Source: Lentzea aerocolonigenes (GTDB lineage: Bacteria; Actinomycetota; Actinomycetes; Mycobacteriales; Pseudonocardiaceae). From it: a stretch of 64,000 nucleotides of DNA. The notes below the pieces were generated by a model, which made no database searches, was not told where the DNA came from, and saw only the letters and a list, made by a program, of their open reading frames with translations. How positions within the stretch are numbered: the stretch's first letter is position 1; each line of letters opens with the position of its first letter. Position numbers and translations under genes: made by a program. Below, in pieces: positions 1 to 8,681 of the stretch. Location: assembly GCF_000955955.1 (NCBI RefSeq), contig NZ_JYJG01000045.1, forward strand, positions 37,045-101,044. Direction: 5' to 3'.

Positions 1-2
1 TC

Positions 3-440
3 CTGATGATCGCGAACGTCGTCGTCTACCTGGCCGCGGTGTTCTGGGTCCTCTCCCCCGTCTACGCGGTCGCGTTCATCCTGGTGCACCAGGGTCTGTG
101 GGGCTTCTACATGGGCTGTTCCTTCGCCCCCAACCACAAGGGCATGCCGGTGCTGTCGGCCGGGCACACCCTCGACTTCCTCCGCAAGCAGGTGCTGACC
201 TCGCGCAACGTCCGCGGCGGCTGGTTCACCGACTTCCTGCTCGGCGGGCTGAACTACCAGATCGAGCACCACCTGTTCCCGAGCATGCCGCGCCCGGCCC
301 TGAAGCACGCGCAGCTGATCGTCAGCGAGTTCTGCGAGAAGCACCAGATCTCCTACGCGCAGTGCGGCTTGTTCCGGTCGTACGGGTACGTGCTGGAGTA
401 CCTGCACGAGGTCTCGGCACCGATGCGCAAACCCGCCTGA
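3..440 (+). CDS. Fatty acid desaturase, C-terminal part (5' end outside window)
   Basis: Only the last ~146 codons are present; the reading frame is open to the left edge, so the true start lies upstream. The visible part has two hydrophobic segments and then NYQIEHHLFP, the third histidine box (QxxHH) of membrane di-iron acyl-lipid/acyl-CoA desaturases. The two earlier histidine boxes must lie outside. Such enzymes introduce a cis double bond into a membrane-bound fatty acyl chain using O2 and electrons from ferredoxin or cytochrome b5-like partners. Family assignment is firm; regiospecificity cannot be read from this fragment. A perfect inverted repeat starts directly after the stop codon. 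Confidence 0.85.
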   Translation: MMIANVVVYLAAVFWVLSPVYAVAFILVHQGLWGFYMGCSFAPNHKGMPVLSAGHTLDFLRKQVLTSRNVRGGWFTDFLLGGLNYQIEHHLFPSMPRPALKHAQLIVSEFCEKHQISYAQCGLFRSYGYVLEYLHEVSAPMRKPA

Positions 441-458
441 TTGTCCAAAAGTGGACAA
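441..458. promoter_or_regulatory. Perfect 7+4+7 inverted repeat between desaturase and protease genes
   Basis: TTGTCCA-aaag-TGGACAA begins at the base after the desaturase stop codon and lies 75 bp before the next start codon. There is no T tract after it, so it looks more like a dyad operator for a dimeric repressor than an intrinsic terminator. The cognate regulator is not identifiable here. Confidence 0.45.
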
Positions 459-533
459 AGGCTGACCAAAACGCTCGTCCACGACCGTGAGCGCTGGTTT
501 CCTCGGTGGTAGACCGAACTGGGGGAACCTCAT

Positions 534-2405
534 ATGCGCAAACGTCTCTTCGGCGTGCTCGCCGCAGGTGTCGCACTGTCACTCGTCGCCGCCGGTCAGT
601 CGGCCGCCGAACCCGTGCAGCAGGTCAGCCAGCCCGATCCGATGCTGGCTTTCCTGCCTGCCGAAGCCAAGATCGACTGGGCCGCGGTGCAGCGGAACCG
701 GGAGTCCCGCAAGCAGGCGCGGGCCGCGATCGCCGCGAAGTCCGCGGGGACACCGCTGACCTACGGCGAGAAGGAGACCGGGCAGGGCGCGAACGACACG
801 CCCGCCCAGGCCGAGCACGTGGCCGGGTTCGGCACCGGACGTGGCAAGAACCCGAAGCTCAAGCTCACGGGTGACCTAGCGGGCGACCCGACCATCCCGG
901 TCGTCACGCCGTTCCCCGAGATGAACGACGCCATTCCGAACGCCGCTGACACCCACGTGCCCGCACAGGGACGGGCCGTGCGGACCAGCGGCACGATCGG
1001 CGACGGCCCGTACGGCAGCGCGGGTGACGGCAGCGGCGACCACGACTTCTACAAGCTGACCGGTGGTGCGACCGGGCAGTGGGCGACCGTCGAGACGCAC
1101 ACGCCGACCGGCGACCTGGACACGCTGCTCGCCGCGTTCGACGCGAACGGCCAGTTGCAGGGCCAGAACGACAACCTCGTCGGCACCACGGACAGCAGGC
1201 TCCGGGTCTTCGTGCAGCCGGGCACCGACGTCTACGTCATGGTCGCGGGCGCGGGCCCCGGCGGGGTCCCGACCGACCCGCTGAAGCCCGGCACCGGCAA
1301 GCGCGTCACCACCGAGGGCGCGTACGACCTGACCATCGCGACCGGCGACGGCCAGGTGGACAGGGACTTCTTCTCCGTCGACCTCAAGGCGGGCGACGTG
1401 CTCGGCGCGTCGGCGGCGGGCCGGGCGACGCGGGTCATGGTCCACGACCCGGCCGGGCGCGAGGTCTTCGGTTCGTCGCAGGACTTCAGCTTCCTGTACG
1501 CGGAGAACTCGCCGATGCCCGCCGGTGGCAACGCCGTCGCGGACTTCGTGGCGCCGAAGGACGGCCGCTACACCGTCGGCGTCGAGGACGGTGACGGTGC
1601 CTACGACGTCACGGTCGAGGCCTACCGCCCCGGCTCGGAGCTCAACCCGCGGCCGGAGGTGCTGACGATCTTCCTCGACTTCGACGGCGCGCGCGTCAAC
1701 ACCCGGATCTTCGGCGCCGACCCGGCCGGCAACCGGGACCTCTCGCCGCTCAAGAACTTCCTGCCCGCGTGGGGTCTCACCAACGCCGACGAGAACGCCG
1801 TGATCGACTCCGTGGTCGCGACCGTGCGCGAGAACATCGAGCACGACCTCGCCGCCAAGGGCACCAACAAGCGGTTCGCCGTGCGCGTCCTCAACAGCCG
1901 CGACCACGCCGACCCGTGGGGCCAGAAGAACGTCAGCCGCGTGGTCGTCGGCGGCACCATCGCCGAGTCCGGCATCTCGACCGTCGGCATCGCGCAGTCG
2001 ATCGACGCGGGCAACTTCGGCAAGGAGGAGACCGCGCTGGTGCTGCTGGACGTGCTCAGCAAGCCGGCCGGCCAGTCCGCCACCTCGCTGAACACCTACA
2101 TCACCCCGGCCACGGTCGACAAGGCCGCGTTCATCGGCAGGGCGATCGGCAACATCACCGCCCACGAGGCCGGGCACATGTCGGGCAGCTGGCACCAGGA
2201 CCAGTTCAACGCGGTCAACAGCCTCATGGACCAGGGCGGCAACCCGAAGGGCATGTTCGGGGTCGGGCCGGACGCCGTCGGTGGCACGGCGGACGACGTC
2301 GACGTCGACTACCAGGAGGACGTGCTGAACCCCAACGAGGGCTTCACGGGTCTTGAGGACTCCGTCAACCGCACCGCGTGGGCCTACACCCGAGGCAACA
2401 GCTGA
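534..2405 (+). CDS. Secreted metzincin-like zinc metalloprotease with PPC-type domains
   Basis: 623 aa. The N-terminus (MRKRLFG, then a hydrophobic stretch ending SAAEP) is a typical Sec signal peptide of ~26 residues. Residues ~145-240 and ~260-360 resemble two bacterial pre-peptidase C-terminal (PPC) beta-sandwich domains (repeated DxDFY/DRDFF starts). Residues ~375-600 hold the enzyme: HEAGHMSGSWH at 544-554 matches the metzincin zinc motif HExxHxxGxxH, followed ~11 residues on by NSLMDQGG, a plausible Met-turn. A GGGGGAA ribosome site precedes the ATG. It probably acts extracellularly on proteins; substrate unknown. Domain order (PPC before the protease) is less usual, since PPC domains often trail the catalytic domain. 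Protease assignment rests on the motif only. Confidence 0.75.
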   Translation: MRKRLFGVLAAGVALSLVAAGQSAAEPVQQVSQPDPMLAFLPAEAKIDWAAVQRNRESRKQARAAIAAKSAGTPLTYGEKETGQGANDTPAQAEHVAGFGTGRGKNPKLKLTGDLAGDPTIPVVTPFPEMNDAIPNAADTHVPAQGRAVRTSGTIGDGPYGSAGDGSGDHDFYKLTGGATGQWATVETHTPTGDLDTLLAAFDANGQLQGQNDNLVGTTDSRLRVFVQPGTDVYVMVAGAGPGGVPTDPLKPGTGKRVTTEGAYDLTIATGDGQVDRDFFSVDLKAGDVLGASAAGRATRVMVHDPAGREVFGSSQDFSFLYAENSPMPAGGNAVADFVAPKDGRYTVGVEDGDGAYDVTVEAYRPGSELNPRPEVLTIFLDFDGARVNTRIFGADPAGNRDLSPLKNFLPAWGLTNADENAVIDSVVATVRENIEHDLAAKGTNKRFAVRVLNSRDHADPWGQKNVSRVVVGGTIAESGISTVGIAQSIDAGNFGKEETALVLLDVLSKPAGQSATSLNTYITPATVDKAAFIGRAIGNITAHEAGHMSGSWHQDQFNAVNSLMDQGGNPKGMFGVGPDAVGGTADDVDVDYQEDVLNPNEGFTGLEDSVNRTAWAYTRGNS

Positions 2406-2456
2406 CGGTCCGATTCCCGCCAGATCCTTCGCACTGATTCCAGCAGGCTGAAACGC

Positions 2457-3158
2457 ATGGGATCACTTGAAGGGAAAGCAGCCCTGATCACCGGTGGAAG
2501 CCGCGGGATCGGGGCTGCTGTGGCGTTCAAGCTCGCCGCACTGGGCGCGCGAGTGGCAGTGACTTATCAGAACACCAAGCCGGACAACGGGTTCGCCATC
2601 CAGGCGGACAGCGAGGACCCGGAAGCCGTGGTGGCGGCGGTGGAAGAGACGGCCGCGGAGTTCGGCCGTCTCGACATCCTCGTGAACAACGCGGCCGTGT
2701 TCCAGGTCGGTCCGTTGGAAGACCTGGGCCAGGAAGAGTTCGACCGCACCATGGCGGTCAACGTGCGCGCGCCGTTTCTCGCCTCACGAGCGGCGGCGCG
2801 GCACATGCGCGAGGGCGGGCGCATCATCAGCATCGGCAGCAACGTCGCCGTGCATTCACCTTTTCCCGGTTTCGCGCTCTACTCGGCCAGCAAGACAGCG
2901 CTCATCGGCATGACGAAGGGCCTCGCGCGCGAACTGGCCCCGCGCGGCATCACCGCGAACATCGTCAACCCCGGTCCGATCGACACGGACCTGAATCCGG
3001 CAGACGGGCCGATGGCGGACACCATTCGCGGACTGACCGCGTTGGGACGCTTCGGGCAGCCGGAGGAGATCGCCGAAGTCGTTGCGGCACTGGCAGGTGA
3101 CGCGGGCACGTACGTCACCGGGGCCAGCATCAACGCCGACGGCGGCTTCACCGCGTAG
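2457..3158 (+). CDS. SDR family NAD(P)-dependent oxidoreductase
   Basis: 233 aa, classical short-chain dehydrogenase length. The nucleotide-binding motif TGGSRGIG is near residue 13, NNAA near 79, a catalytic Ser in the IGSN strand, and YSASK supplies the catalytic Tyr and Lys. It ends with the usual GASINADGG segment of the FabG-like branch. It should reduce or oxidise a small carbonyl/alcohol substrate in the cytoplasm; the substrate cannot be predicted. It stands alone: 51 bp after the protease gene and 77 bp before a LuxR-type regulator on the same strand, so co-regulation with the latter is possible but not shown. Confidence 0.85.
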   Translation: MGSLEGKAALITGGSRGIGAAVAFKLAALGARVAVTYQNTKPDNGFAIQADSEDPEAVVAAVEETAAEFGRLDILVNNAAVFQVGPLEDLGQEEFDRTMAVNVRAPFLASRAAARHMREGGRIISIGSNVAVHSPFPGFALYSASKTALIGMTKGLARELAPRGITANIVNPGPIDTDLNPADGPMADTIRGLTALGRFGQPEEIAEVVAALAGDAGTYVTGASINADGGFTA

Positions 3159-3235
3159 GCCGGTGCGAGGCTGTAAAACCCGTTCAGCCGCCGTGGGCTA
3201 GGTTCTCCGCACTCACTGCGAGGGAGAGCCGGACG

Positions 3236-4180
3236 ATGTCGGACGTCTTAGCGGGCCTGCTGAACGCGCCAGCGGCCGAGCTCTACCAACGGCTGCTGCG
3301 AGCAGGTCAGCTGCCCCTCACCGACGCCGAAGAGGTCGAGGAGCTGGTCGAGGCCGGGTTCGCCCGCAAGCGTTTCGTGGGCGAACCGGTGATCGTCCCG
3401 GTCGAACCGTCGCGCGCGGTCGACCAGGCGCTGATCACCGTGCAACGCCAGCTCCTCGACCAGCACCGCATGATCGTGCGCGCCCGCGAGCAAATGCAGG
3501 TGCTGCAGAAAGAATTCGTCGCCAATGCGGACCGGGACGACAGCGGCATCAGCGTCCACACGGATCCTGCCGAGATCGGCGCGCTGTCCGTCGAGCTGTG
3601 CCTGTCCGCCGAACGCGACTTCGCCAACCTGGAGACCGAGCACTACCGCAACCCGCCGGACGGCCGGTCCGCCAAGGTGCCGCCGGCCGCCGTGCTGGAA
3701 CGCGGGGTCCAGTTCCGCAACATCTACTCCAGAGCGGTGCTGGACCTGCCGTTCGCGGGCGAGATGGTCCGGCGATGCGCGGAAGGCGGCTGGCAGCTCA
3801 GGGTTCTGCCCGAGCTGCCGATGAAGATGGTGCTCGTCGACGACCGCGCGGCGCTGCTGCCGTTGGACCGCACCGGTATGGAAGGTGCCGTGCTGGTCAG
3901 GGCTCCGGTCATCGTGGCGGCATTGCGCATGTACTTCGAGATGCTGTGGAACAACGCGCTTCCGTTGCACGACAACGGCGCGGTGAGCAAGTTCTCGGCC
4001 CATCAGCGCACGGTGCTTCGCCTGATGATCGGCGGGATGACCGACGCCGCGATCGCCCGTCACCTCGACGTGAGCGAACGGACGGTGCGGCGGCACATCT
4101 CCGCCGCACTCGACCTTTTGGGTGTGGACAACAGGATCACGGCTACGGCGATGATCGTCCGCGATGGCTGGCTCGACTAG
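3236..4180 (+). CDS. LuxR-type (C-terminal HTH) transcriptional regulator
   Basis: 314 aa. The C-terminal ~60 residues form a GerE/LuxR helix-turn-helix: RLMIGGMTDAAIARHLDVSE followed by RTVRRHISAAL. The N-terminal ~60 residues look like a TrmB-like winged helix (AELYQRLLRAGQLPLTDAEEVEEL...), followed by a helical/coiled segment (~70-100) and a central sensor-like region containing LPFAGEMVRRCAEGG and VLVDDRAALLPL. This architecture is widespread in actinomycetes as orphan regulators, ligand unknown. GGGAGAGCC precedes the ATG. The gene converges with the secreted protein gene at 4177-5031 and the two share 4 bp through a palindromic CTAG. Confidence 0.8.
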   Translation: MSDVLAGLLNAPAAELYQRLLRAGQLPLTDAEEVEELVEAGFARKRFVGEPVIVPVEPSRAVDQALITVQRQLLDQHRMIVRAREQMQVLQKEFVANADRDDSGISVHTDPAEIGALSVELCLSAERDFANLETEHYRNPPDGRSAKVPPAAVLERGVQFRNIYSRAVLDLPFAGEMVRRCAEGGWQLRVLPELPMKMVLVDDRAALLPLDRTGMEGAVLVRAPVIVAALRMYFEMLWNNALPLHDNGAVSKFSAHQRTVLRLMIGGMTDAAIARHLDVSERTVRRHISAALDLLGVDNRITATAMIVRDGWLD

Positions 4181-5031
4181 TTGACCGGCCCGTTGGGCCC
4201 GCCGCACTGCCACTCGACCGGCCCCGTGCCATGCCGCTGGTACCCGCCCGCGAAGAGGAGGACGTATCCGCCACCGGTCTCGTCGCCGGCCACCCAGGGG
4301 CGTTCGAGCTTCGCGCACGTGCCCGGCAGCAGCAGGACCAGCTTGCCTCCGTTCGACGTGAGGGCGAAGGCCGAGTTGGGATACCTCTGCTCCAGGTCGA
4401 ACGGCACGATCGCGCCGCGGTCCACTCCGTCCGGCACGGTGATGCGGAGCTTCGACCTGGTGAAGTCGGGGCCCCAGACGTTCACGGTCCCCGAGTTGCC
4501 GATGAACCCGGCATAGGTGTGGCCGTACAGCACGCTTCCCTTGGGCAACACGGCCGTGGTGCTCGCCGCGCCCCACGTGTCCGCGCCGTCCTGCCAGCCG
4601 CTGTGCTCCCATCGGCGCACGGCACCGGAGGACTCGGTGCCGTAGATGACACCCGGCTCCGGAGACGTCAGCGAGGTGAACGCGCTCCAGTCGGTCTTGC
4701 GGCCGATCTGCTGCCACGACGTGAGATCGCTCGACCAGTACAGGCCGCTGCCCACCACGCGGTAGTACACGCCGTCACCGTGCTCGTGGCCCGACCAGAA
4801 GGCCGTGGTCACCTCGTCCCAGCCGGAGCGGGCGACCACTCGGTCACCGGTCCAGCGCGACAGGCCGGTGCTCCGGTTCGCGTCGAGGCAGAAGGTGTGC
4901 TCGACCAGCGCGCCGTCCCCCGTGACCGCGTAGACCTGCCGCTCCCACAACGCACACGGCTCATACGCCTCCGCCGGCGTGACGACCGTCAGGAGCATCA
5001 CGAAGGCCAGCAGAACTTTCCGCAATCCCAT
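4177..5031 (-). CDS. Secreted protein, tachylectin-like beta-propeller (tentative)
   Basis: 284 aa from the ATG at 5031, chosen because it starts a clean signal peptide (MGLRKVLLAFVMLLTVVTPAEA). An upstream in-frame start would add 18 polar residues ahead of it. The mature protein has recurring short blades with Trp/Gly-rich turns (GDGVYYRV, GLYWSSDLTSW, GVIYGTESSGAVRRWEHSGW), reminiscent of tachylectin-2-like propellers that bind sugars, and four cysteines near the termini. No catalytic motif is visible. It is divergent from another secreted lectin-like gene at 5211; the shared 179-bp intergenic region holds a 14-bp palindrome, so the two could be co-regulated. Fold assignment is an inference. 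Confidence 0.55.
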   Translation of the reverse strand: MGLRKVLLAFVMLLTVVTPAEAYEPCALWERQVYAVTGDGALVEHTFCLDANRSTGLSRWTGDRVVARSGWDEVTTAFWSGHEHGDGVYYRVVGSGLYWSSDLTSWQQIGRKTDWSAFTSLTSPEPGVIYGTESSGAVRRWEHSGWQDGADTWGAASTTAVLPKGSVLYGHTYAGFIGNSGTVNVWGPDFTRSKLRITVPDGVDRGAIVPFDLEQRYPNSAFALTSNGGKLVLLLPGTCAKLERPWVAGDETGGGYVLLFAGGYQRHGTGPVEWQCGGPNGPVN

Positions 5032-5110
5032 GGCCGCAGAACCTACTGAGAGATCGGGAAACGGGGAACGACCGGATCCGGACACTGTCCCAATCCGGCC
5101 ATCTCCCCCT

Positions 5111-5124
5111 GGCCGGTACCGGCC
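5111..5124. promoter_or_regulatory. 14-bp perfect palindrome in divergent intergenic region
   Basis: GGCCGGTACCGGCC lies between the divergent secreted-protein genes (starts at 5031 and 5211). A 14-bp perfect palindrome in a shared promoter region is a candidate operator, but GC-rich palindromes arise easily in such DNA. Confidence 0.35.
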
Positions 5125-5210
5125 ATTGGCCGCCAGTTCCCCTTACCCGGCACCAAATCCGTTGCCTAGCTTTGCCGCACACCACCCGAACCCAGTTGGG
5201 AGTACGACAA

Positions 5211-5732
5211 ATGCGCAGCAGAATCGTTCGGGGCATCGCCCTCGCCGCCGGCATGGCGATCGCGGCACTGGCGACGATCACCGCACCCGCCAGCGCCGCG
5301 CCCGGCGCGTTCTACGCCGAGGCGATCAACCGCAACAGCGGCAAGTGCGTGAACCTGGCGGGACAGTCCGGCGACAACGGTGCCTGGATCCAGCAGTACC
5401 GCTGCGACCACACGCCCGCGGCGAAGTTCCTGTTCCTGCAGAACCGCGACGGCTTCTACGAGATCTCGAACCAGAGCAGCCGCAAGTGCATCGACATCGA
5501 GTACGGCTGGGGCCACAACGGTGCCCGCACCCAGCAGTTCAACTGCAACGGCAGCCTGACCCAGCAGTGGTGGCTCGCCGATCTCGGCAACGGGTACTAC
5601 AACTTCATCAACCGCAACAGCAACCTGTGCCTCGACGTGCCGTGGGCCAGCACGGACGACCGCGTGATCCTCAACATCTGGCAGTGCGTGGCCGGGACGC
5701 CGGAGCAGCAGTTCCGCCTCAACATCGGCTGA
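5211..5732 (+). CDS. Secreted ricin-type beta-trefoil lectin (RICIN domain) protein
   Basis: 173 aa from the ATG at 5211, selected because GGGAG lies 9-12 bases upstream and the protein then opens with MRSRIVRGIALAAGMAIAAL, a signal peptide ending around TAPASAAP. The rest is one RICIN domain in three repeats, with CVNLAG, CIDIEYG and CLDVPW strands and QQY/QQF/QQW turn motifs (QxW repeats). Paired cysteines occur in each repeat. Such domains bind galactose/xylose-type glycans; here there is no attached catalytic module, so it is a free-standing secreted lectin. Function beyond sugar binding is unknown. Confidence 0.85.
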   Translation: MRSRIVRGIALAAGMAIAALATITAPASAAPGAFYAEAINRNSGKCVNLAGQSGDNGAWIQQYRCDHTPAAKFLFLQNRDGFYEISNQSSRKCIDIEYGWGHNGARTQQFNCNGSLTQQWWLADLGNGYYNFINRNSNLCLDVPWASTDDRVILNIWQCVAGTPEQQFRLNIG

Positions 5733-5736
5733 AGCG

Positions 5737-6933
5737 CTAGGCCCAGGTGACGGGCAGGGCGTGCACGCCGTAGATGTTCATGTCCGTCTTGAGCTTCACC
5801 TCGCGGGCTTCCACCGCGAGGTGAAGGCTCGGGAACCGGCGCAGCAGCCCCTCGAACCCGGCCCGCATCTCGATGCGCGCCAGCTGCTGCCCGAGGCACT
5901 GGTGGATGCCGTGCCCGAACGACAGGTGCCCGCGTGCGTTGCGGTGCACGTCCAGCTTGTCGGCGTCCTCGAACTTCGCGGAGTCGTGGTTGCCCGCCAG
6001 CAGCGACACGACCACCGTCGAACCCTCGCGGATCGTCTCCCCGAAGAACTCGATGTCCTCGGCGGCGTACCGGAAGAAGATGTCGCCGACCGCGAGGTAG
6101 CGCAACAACTCTTCAACGGCGTCCGGGATCAGCTCTGGCCGGTCCCGCAGCGCGGCCATCTGGTCAGGGTGCTCCAGCAGCGCGAAAGTGCCCAGCGCCA
6201 ACATGTTCGCCGTCGTCTCATGACCGGCGAGCAGCAACAGGAACGAGATGCCGACCAGTTCCTCGATGCTGAGGTCCTCGTCGCGGGCGAGGTCGGACAG
6301 CAGGTCGTCGCCGGGCTCGGCGCGCTTCGCCGTGACCAGTTCGGCCAGGAACGTGTTCAGCGCGACCCAGACGGCCATCTTCTCCTCCAGGTCGATCTCC
6401 CTCTCCATGAACCTGGAGAAGTTGTGCTGGAAGGACTCGCGGTCGTCGTAGGGCACACCGAGCATCTCGCAGATCACCAGTGACGGCACCGGAAGCGCGA
6501 ACGCCTGCACGAGGTCGACCGGCGGGGTGAGGCTCGCCAGCTCGTCCAGCTGCCGTTCGGTGATCTCGATGATGTGCTCTTCCAGAGCCTTCATCCGCCT
6601 GACCGTGAACGCTCCGGTGAGCTTGCGCCGCAACCGGGTGTGGTCCGGCGGGTCCATGGCCAGGAACAGGCCGGGCACCTGCGGGGACGGCTCGGTCTGC
6701 TCCGGCATGCCGGGCACCGGGTACGGCACGTGCAGGATGCCGAGGTCCTGCCGTGAGCTGAACCTGGTGTCCGCTAAAGCCGCTCGCACCGCTTCGTAGC
6801 CGGTGATCAGCCAGCCCTCGTGGCCGTCGGGGAAGAGCATCGGGCTGACCGGACGCGACGACCGCAGCTCGGCGATCCGGGCGGGCGGGTCGAACGGGGT
6901 GACGTCGCGGTCCATGGGAAGTCCGTGCTGCAT
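5737..6933 (-). CDS. Cytochrome P450 monooxygenase
   Basis: 398 aa, normal length for a soluble bacterial CYP. AGHETT (I-helix oxygen-activation motif), an EELLR ExxR motif, and FGHGIHQCLGQQLAR (heme ligand Cys) are all intact. The start at 6933 is fixed by AAAGGAG seven bases upstream; longer in-frame starts add Arg-rich translated noise. It follows the ABC permease gene by 32 bp on the same strand, making it the last gene of the operon RHH repressor - DUF4097 - DrrA - DrrB - P450. That context suggests oxidation of a lipophilic compound that the pump also handles, but this is an inference. CYP family cannot be named without a search. Confidence 0.9.
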   Translation of the reverse strand: MQHGLPMDRDVTPFDPPARIAELRSSRPVSPMLFPDGHEGWLITGYEAVRAALADTRFSSRQDLGILHVPYPVPGMPEQTEPSPQVPGLFLAMDPPDHTRLRRKLTGAFTVRRMKALEEHIIEITERQLDELASLTPPVDLVQAFALPVPSLVICEMLGVPYDDRESFQHNFSRFMEREIDLEEKMAVWVALNTFLAELVTAKRAEPGDDLLSDLARDEDLSIEELVGISFLLLLAGHETTANMLALGTFALLEHPDQMAALRDRPELIPDAVEELLRYLAVGDIFFRYAAEDIEFFGETIREGSTVVVSLLAGNHDSAKFEDADKLDVHRNARGHLSFGHGIHQCLGQQLARIEMRAGFEGLLRRFPSLHLAVEAREVKLKTDMNIYGVHALPVTWA

Positions 6934-6965
6934 GACAGTGTTCTCCTTTGGCTGGCCTGGCTGGT

Positions 6966-7748
6966 TCAGCGGGTGGATTCGCGGTTGAAGAGCTTCTTGG
7001 ACCAGAGGTAGCCGCCGACGCCGATGACGACGCACCAGCCGAAGGCGATGTAGCCGCTGTTGCCGATCGGCGTGCCCATCAGCAGGCCGCGCAGGGCGTC
7101 GATGAACGGGGTGAACGGCTGGTACTCGGCGAACCAGCGCAGTGCGGCCGGCATGGAGTCGGTCGGCACGAAACCGTTGCCGAAGAACGGGAGCAGGATC
7201 AGCGGCAGACCGATGTTGCTCGATCCCTCGACGGTCTTGCTCGCGAGGCCCAGCGCCGCGGAGAACCAGATCAGCGCGAACGCCATCGCGATCAACAGGC
7301 CGGCCAGCGCGAGCCATTCGACGAAGTTCGCCTGCGGCCGGAAGCCGATCGCGACCGCGACACCGAACACGAACGTCATGGCCAGCACGGTCTGCACGAG
7401 GCTGCCGATCACGTGTCCGGTCAGGACGGACACGCGGGCGATCGCCATGGTGCGGAACCTGTCGACGATGCCCTCGGTCATGTCCATCGCGATCGAGATC
7501 GACGTGCCCTGCACCGCCGCGGTGATCGCCATCAGGATGATCGTCGGCGTCACGTAGTTCAGGTACTCCGCCCGGCCGCCGGTCGGTCCGCCGATGCCGG
7601 CGCCGAGCGTGCCGCCGAAGACGTAGACGAACAGCAGCAGGAAGACGACCGGCATGATCAGCAGCTGGAACGTCATCGACGGGTAGCGGATCATCCGCTT
7701 CAGGTTGCGGCGCACCATGGTCGCCGAGTCGGTCAGCACGTAGGTCAT
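6966..7748 (-). CDS. ABC-2 type exporter permease, DrrB-like
   Basis: 260 aa, six predicted membrane segments (e.g. FQLLIMPVVFLLLFVYVFGG, ITAAVQGTSISIAMD, LALAGLLIAMAFALIWFSAA, YIAFGWCVVIGVGGYLW). The N-terminal pattern VRRNLKRMIRYPSMTFQLL and the EGIVDRFRTMAIAR loop are typical of the daunorubicin-resistance DrrB/ABC2_membrane family. The start codon overlaps the ATPase stop as ATGA (7745-7748), so the two are translationally coupled. Probable role: membrane half of a pump exporting an antibiotic or lipid; substrate unknown. Confidence 0.88.
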   Translation of the reverse strand: MTYVLTDSATMVRRNLKRMIRYPSMTFQLLIMPVVFLLLFVYVFGGTLGAGIGGPTGGRAEYLNYVTPTIILMAITAAVQGTSISIAMDMTEGIVDRFRTMAIARVSVLTGHVIGSLVQTVLAMTFVFGVAVAIGFRPQANFVEWLALAGLLIAMAFALIWFSAALGLASKTVEGSSNIGLPLILLPFFGNGFVPTDSMPAALRWFAEYQPFTPFIDALRGLLMGTPIGNSGYIAFGWCVVIGVGGYLWSKKLFNRESTR

Positions 7749-8671
7749 GGCTGGGTCACTTTCTCGGTCAGGGCGAGGAAGACGTCGTCGAGGTCGGGGG
7801 TGTGCGTGCTGAGCGAGTCGACCGGCACCGAGTGCTCGTCGAGCTGGTCGAGCAGTGCCTTGAGCGAGCTGACGCTGCCGTCGTTCGGCACGCGCAACGC
7901 GAGCGCCTCGCCGTCGCGGGAAGCGTTGTGCACCACCCGGGCTGCGGCTTCGAGGTGGCGGGGATCGTTGAACTGCAACAGGACGTGCCCACCGTGGATG
8001 CGGCGCTTGAGCTCGTCCGCGGTGCCCTCGGCGACGATCTTCCCGTTGTCCAGCACGGCGATCCGGTCCGCGAGCTCGTCCGCCTCCTCGAGGTACTGGG
8101 TGGTGAGGAAGATCGTGATGCCGTCGGCGACGAGCCTGCGCACGATCTCCCACATGGCCCGGCGGCTGCGCGGGTCGAGACCGGTGGTCGGCTCGTCCAG
8201 GAAGATCACCTGCGGCGTACCGACCAGCGTCATCGCGAGGTCGAGCCGGCGCCGCATGCCGCCCGAGTAGGTGGACGCCGACTTGTCCGCCGCGTCGACC
8301 AGGTCGAACTTCTCCAGCAGCTGCTCGACCTTGAGCTTTCCCACCGCGCGGCCGAGGTGGTGCAGGTCGGCCATCAGCTTCAGGTTCTCGCGGCCCGTCA
8401 TCAGGTTGTCGACGGCGGAGAACTGGCCGGTGACCCCGATCGCGGCGCGGACGGCGTTGGGGTCACGGGCAACGTCATGTCCCGCAACGGAAGCGCTGCC
8501 GGAGTCCGCGCGGATCAGCGTGGAGAGGATCTTGACCATGGTGGTCTTGCCGGCGCCGTTCGCGCCGAGCAACGAGAAGACCGTGCCGCGCTGGACGTTC
8601 AGGTCGACGCCCTTCAGCACTTCGTTGTCACCGTAGGACCTGCGCAGGCCGGTGGCCGTGATCGCGTTCAT
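7745..8671 (-). CDS. ABC transporter ATP-binding protein, DrrA-like
   Basis: 308 aa. Walker A GANGAGKTT, signature YSGGMRRRLDLA, Walker B VIFLDEPTTGLD and the switch-His region IFLTTQYLEEADEL are complete. The C-terminal ~90 residues match the DrrA-type accessory extension (PNDGSVSSLKALLDQL... DLDDVFLALT). The start at 8671 has GAGGGGAA just upstream and lies 10 bp after the DUF4097 gene. It powers the DrrB-like permease encoded next. Assignment to the daunorubicin-resistance type exporters is by motif pattern; the substrate is not predictable. Confidence 0.92.
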   Translation of the reverse strand: MNAITATGLRRSYGDNEVLKGVDLNVQRGTVFSLLGANGAGKTTMVKILSTLIRADSGSASVAGHDVARDPNAVRAAIGVTGQFSAVDNLMTGRENLKLMADLHHLGRAVGKLKVEQLLEKFDLVDAADKSASTYSGGMRRRLDLAMTLVGTPQVIFLDEPTTGLDPRSRRAMWEIVRRLVADGITIFLTTQYLEEADELADRIAVLDNGKIVAEGTADELKRRIHGGHVLLQFNDPRHLEAAARVVHNASRDGEALALRVPNDGSVSSLKALLDQLDEHSVPVDSLSTHTPDLDDVFLALTEKVTQP

Positions 8672-8681
8672 GGAGTTCCCC

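Noticed and set aside
876-2195. Open frame antisense to the secreted protease
   Set aside because: No motif and Val/Arg/Asp-rich composition; the plus strand has signal peptide and HExxHxxGxxH.
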